Shown here: positions 5,266-7,144 of the stretch, in pieces
Layout: the number at the start of each line of letters is the position of its first letter
How positions within the stretch are numbered: the first letter of the stretch is position 1
Source: Candidatus Pacearchaeota archaeon ex4484_71
GTDB lineage: Archaea; Nanobdellota; Nanobdellia; Pacearchaeales; GW2011-AR1
Reading direction: 5' to 3'
Assembly: GCA_002254395.1 (NCBI GenBank)
Contig: NJDN01000032.1
Location: 1-7,144, forward strand
Length of the DNA stretch: 7,144 nt
Notes under the pieces: model-generated
What the model was told of the DNA's origin: nothing
Seen by the model: the letters and a program-made list of their open reading frames with translations, nothing else
Databases searched by the model: none
Position numbers and translations under genes: made by a program

Positions 5266-7098
5266 TCAGGGGGAGAAATCACCATCAAATAGTCTTCTTC
5301 GGGTAGCTCCAAGAAAGATTGGCTCTTTTCCTTCTTCTTCAAGACGCTCATTGTATTCTCTTGCCTTTTTTGGCATTATTTCTTTAGATCTTGGAATAGC
5401 ATTTATAAAATTTTTATTTCCTTTTCCTTTAATTAGTGTGTGCCCCACAAACAAAGTTAGGTTTTCCTTGTTGGAGTTAGTGTACTCTACATAATCAATA
5501 TTTTTTGAAAAGGGTTCTAAATTTTCAGCTTTTATGTTGTGCATAAGAAAAACTATTGAACCTGCAGGGATCTTTTTGATTTTATTCTCTGTGTCTTCTG
5601 ATGCTGAGGAAGGTTCAATAACATAACTTTTCCAACCTTTTTGGGTTAGAGAGTTTTCTAATTTCAAATCTGCTGGAAAATCATTATAATTGCCTCCATA
5701 AACATTCACTAGGCCAGATTGCACTAGTCCAATGCAATCATAAACTTCCAAATTATCTAATGGAACTCTTTTTTTCACCCATTTTCCTTCTTTTTTGGAA
5801 TAATATATCTGGCCTCTCCCCCCGTGCACATACGCTGAATTTCCAATCTTATCCTCTGCAAAGGAATAAATTTCTTCTCCAACTTTGCTTTTAAACTTAT
5901 AATTAGGGTAGTCTAATAGCTCTTTATTGAAAGTGAATTTGGGTTTTCCATCTTCTCCATAAATGTAATACCCATTGTCTCCTTCCATTTTTAGAGTATC
6001 GGACTTTAGATTTGGAGATTCAAGAATGAATGGTGTAGAATATTTCATTCGAGTATTTAAATTTCCTGTTCTCTCATACAATTTCCCCGAATATAAGTTT
6101 AGAGTTTGTCTTCCGGTGTTTATCTTTGTGGATCCTTTATGATTTTCAGAAGGTTCATGTTGTATTTTTGGAATTCCTTCATTGGATTGTTCTTTCAAGA
6201 TAGAAACAGTATCTCCTTCTTTTACGTCTATTGAAATTGTTCTTTCTGCGTTTTCATCGAGTCCATCATTGCTCGTATCGAAAAAATTATTGTTTGTTAA
6301 AAAACTCATGCGAATATTGTCTTGGCTTGTGGATTTAATTTTTATCTCTTTGGAATTTATTTTTACATAACCTCCTTTATAATCTGCAGGTATTGGTTTA
6401 TCTCCTGTGCTAAGCAATATATTTTTATTTTCGTTTAAAACTTCGAGCTTTGTACCAGAATATTCTATCCCTCCTGCTTTTAGAAGGTACCCATCTTCAG
6501 TTAATGCGCACGCTCCATATTTTGAGAGCATGGCTCCCCCAGGTAATTTTACGTAGCTTCCATCAATTTGTTGGTCTTTTTTTAGCTTTTTTATTTTGGT
6601 GTTTTCTCCCAATGAAAGTCCAAACTTTGAAGAATAATGAATTTCTTGGGAACCTTTTACTTCAAATTCATTTCCGTCTATAGAGTAATTCCCTCCTTCA
6701 TCGCTTGTTCTAAATGTTCCTTTTATTTCATCCCCTGAGTTAAGATCTATACTTGAATTTTTTGGGACGATGAAGAGTATGTTTTCGAATGTGAAATCTC
6801 CCATTTCTTCACCCATTGCTATATTCATTCCTTTAATTGTTCCATCTTCGTTGAGCACAATTTCAGAATAATCGCCTTCTTCATTTTTTGGGAGAATATC
6901 TATAAAAAGGTTCTCACCTATTTTTAGATAAGAACGGTCCTCCACAAATCTGATGACATAATTCGAGTATTCTATGCCTACTCCTGCAATGCTTCCAGGG
7001 TTCAAATTGAAGTTTTCACTTAAGTCTATGATATCTCCTAAAGATAAGGTGAGCCCTATTTGTAAGACTACAAGTATAAAAATTAACAAGGTCTTCAT
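5266..7098 (-). CDS. Large exported protein with C-terminal NlpC/P60-type catalytic domain
   Basis: About 610 residues. MKTLLIFILVVLQIGLTLS is a textbook signal peptide with a probable cut near residue 19. Residues about 20-425 match no family I recognise. They are rich in Gly, Asn, Ser and alternating polar/hydrophobic stretches, suggesting mainly beta structure; YVK strands recur at 182-184 and 244-246. The C-terminal part (about 425-600) has the NlpC/P60 triad: Cys455 in YDCIGLV, His553 in FVGHTLI and Asn566 in FINAIP, preceded by SAYVHGGRG. It probably cuts a peptide or amide bond in an extracellular polymer, with the long N-terminal part binding target or envelope. I preferred the ATG at 7098 for its signal peptide and for a TATA-like box 20 nt upstream; ATG 7116 and TTG 7134 are in-frame alternatives adding 6 or 12 residues. 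It ends 18 bp from the convergent short homologue. Confidence 0.88.
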   Translation of the reverse strand: MKTLLIFILVVLQIGLTLSLGDIIDLSENFNLNPGSIAGVGIEYSNYVIRFVEDRSYLKIGENLFIDILPKNEEGDYSEIVLNEDGTIKGMNIAMGEEMGDFTFENILFIVPKNSSIDLNSGDEIKGTFRTSDEGGNYSIDGNEFEVKGSQEIHYSSKFGLSLGENTKIKKLKKDQQIDGSYVKLPGGAMLSKYGACALTEDGYLLKAGGIEYSGTKLEVLNENKNILLSTGDKPIPADYKGGYVKINSKEIKIKSTSQDNIRMSFLTNNNFFDTSNDGLDENAERTISIDVKEGDTVSILKEQSNEGIPKIQHEPSENHKGSTKINTGRQTLNLYSGKLYERTGNLNTRMKYSTPFILESPNLKSDTLKMEGDNGYYIYGEDGKPKFTFNKELLDYPNYKFKSKVGEEIYSFAEDKIGNSAYVHGGRGQIYYSKKEGKWVKKRVPLDNLEVYDCIGLVQSGLVNVYGGNYNDFPADLKLENSLTQKGWKSYVIEPSSASEDTENKIKKIPAGSIVFLMHNIKAENLEPFSKNIDYVEYTNSNKENLTLFVGHTLIKGKGNKNFINAIPRSKEIMPKKAREYNERLEEEGKEPIFLGATRRRLFDGDFSP

Positions 7099-7116
7099 AA
7101 ATTTATGTTCTTTCAT

Positions 7117-7125
7117 TTTATATTT
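7117..7125 (-). promoter_or_regulatory. TATA-like box of the large NlpC/P60 gene
   Basis: AAATATAAA on the minus strand, 18 to 20 nt before the ATG at 7098. It overlaps the alternative ATG at 7116, so accepting it favours the shorter start. The window ends too soon to see other elements. Confidence 0.4.
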
Positions 7126-7144
7126 CTGTGGCAAATCTAAAATT

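Noticed and set aside
1..7144. CRISPR array, tRNA or insertion sequence
   Set aside because: No spaced direct repeats of suitable length, no cloverleaf with conserved T-loop, and no transposase or terminal inverted repeats were seen on either strand.

Overview
The window is AT-rich archaeal DNA, most likely from a small-genome DPANN archaeon of the Pacearchaeota/Woesearchaeota type (inference). The lineage signs are an archaeal TFS transcript-cleavage factor, a Ser-His-Asp (Sec11-type) signal peptidase with a long insertion I associate with DPANN proteins, a two-ring Cdc48 ATPase with a Gly/Phe-rich insertion, and TATA-like boxes 18 to 24 nt upstream of start codons with no Shine-Dalgarno site between, which implies leaderless mRNAs. 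No tRNA, rRNA, CRISPR array or insertion sequence is visible.

Left part (1-1747), all on the minus strand: an incomplete, very basic Lys/Asn-rich reading frame leaving the left edge; a 137-residue DUF7768-type protein with a nucleoside 2-deoxyribosyltransferase-like look; TFS; and signal peptidase I. Each has its own TATA-like box, so this is a run of single genes and not one operon.

Middle part (1748-4505): a 80-bp divergent promoter region separates signal peptidase from a plus-strand operon of two genes. The first encodes a zinc-ribbon plus AbrB-type DNA-binding protein, and its stop overlaps the start of the second, cdc48 (TAATG). A dyad that is also a 25-nt strictly alternating purine-pyrimidine tract lies between the TATA box and the regulator's start. 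It is the natural place for an autoregulatory operator, and would put Cdc48 under the same control.

Right part (4506-7144): two convergent genes, 18 bp apart, encode exported NlpC/P60-type cysteine peptidase/amidase proteins. One is 223 residues. The other is about 610 residues, with a roughly 400-residue unrecognised region before its C-terminal catalytic domain. Both have signal peptides that the signal peptidase in this window could process. Most archaea lack peptidoglycan, so a pair of such enzymes suggests action on an external polymer, a neighbouring cell, or the cell's own envelope proteins. This pair and the dyad in front of the regulator-cdc48 operon are the two things most worth following up.
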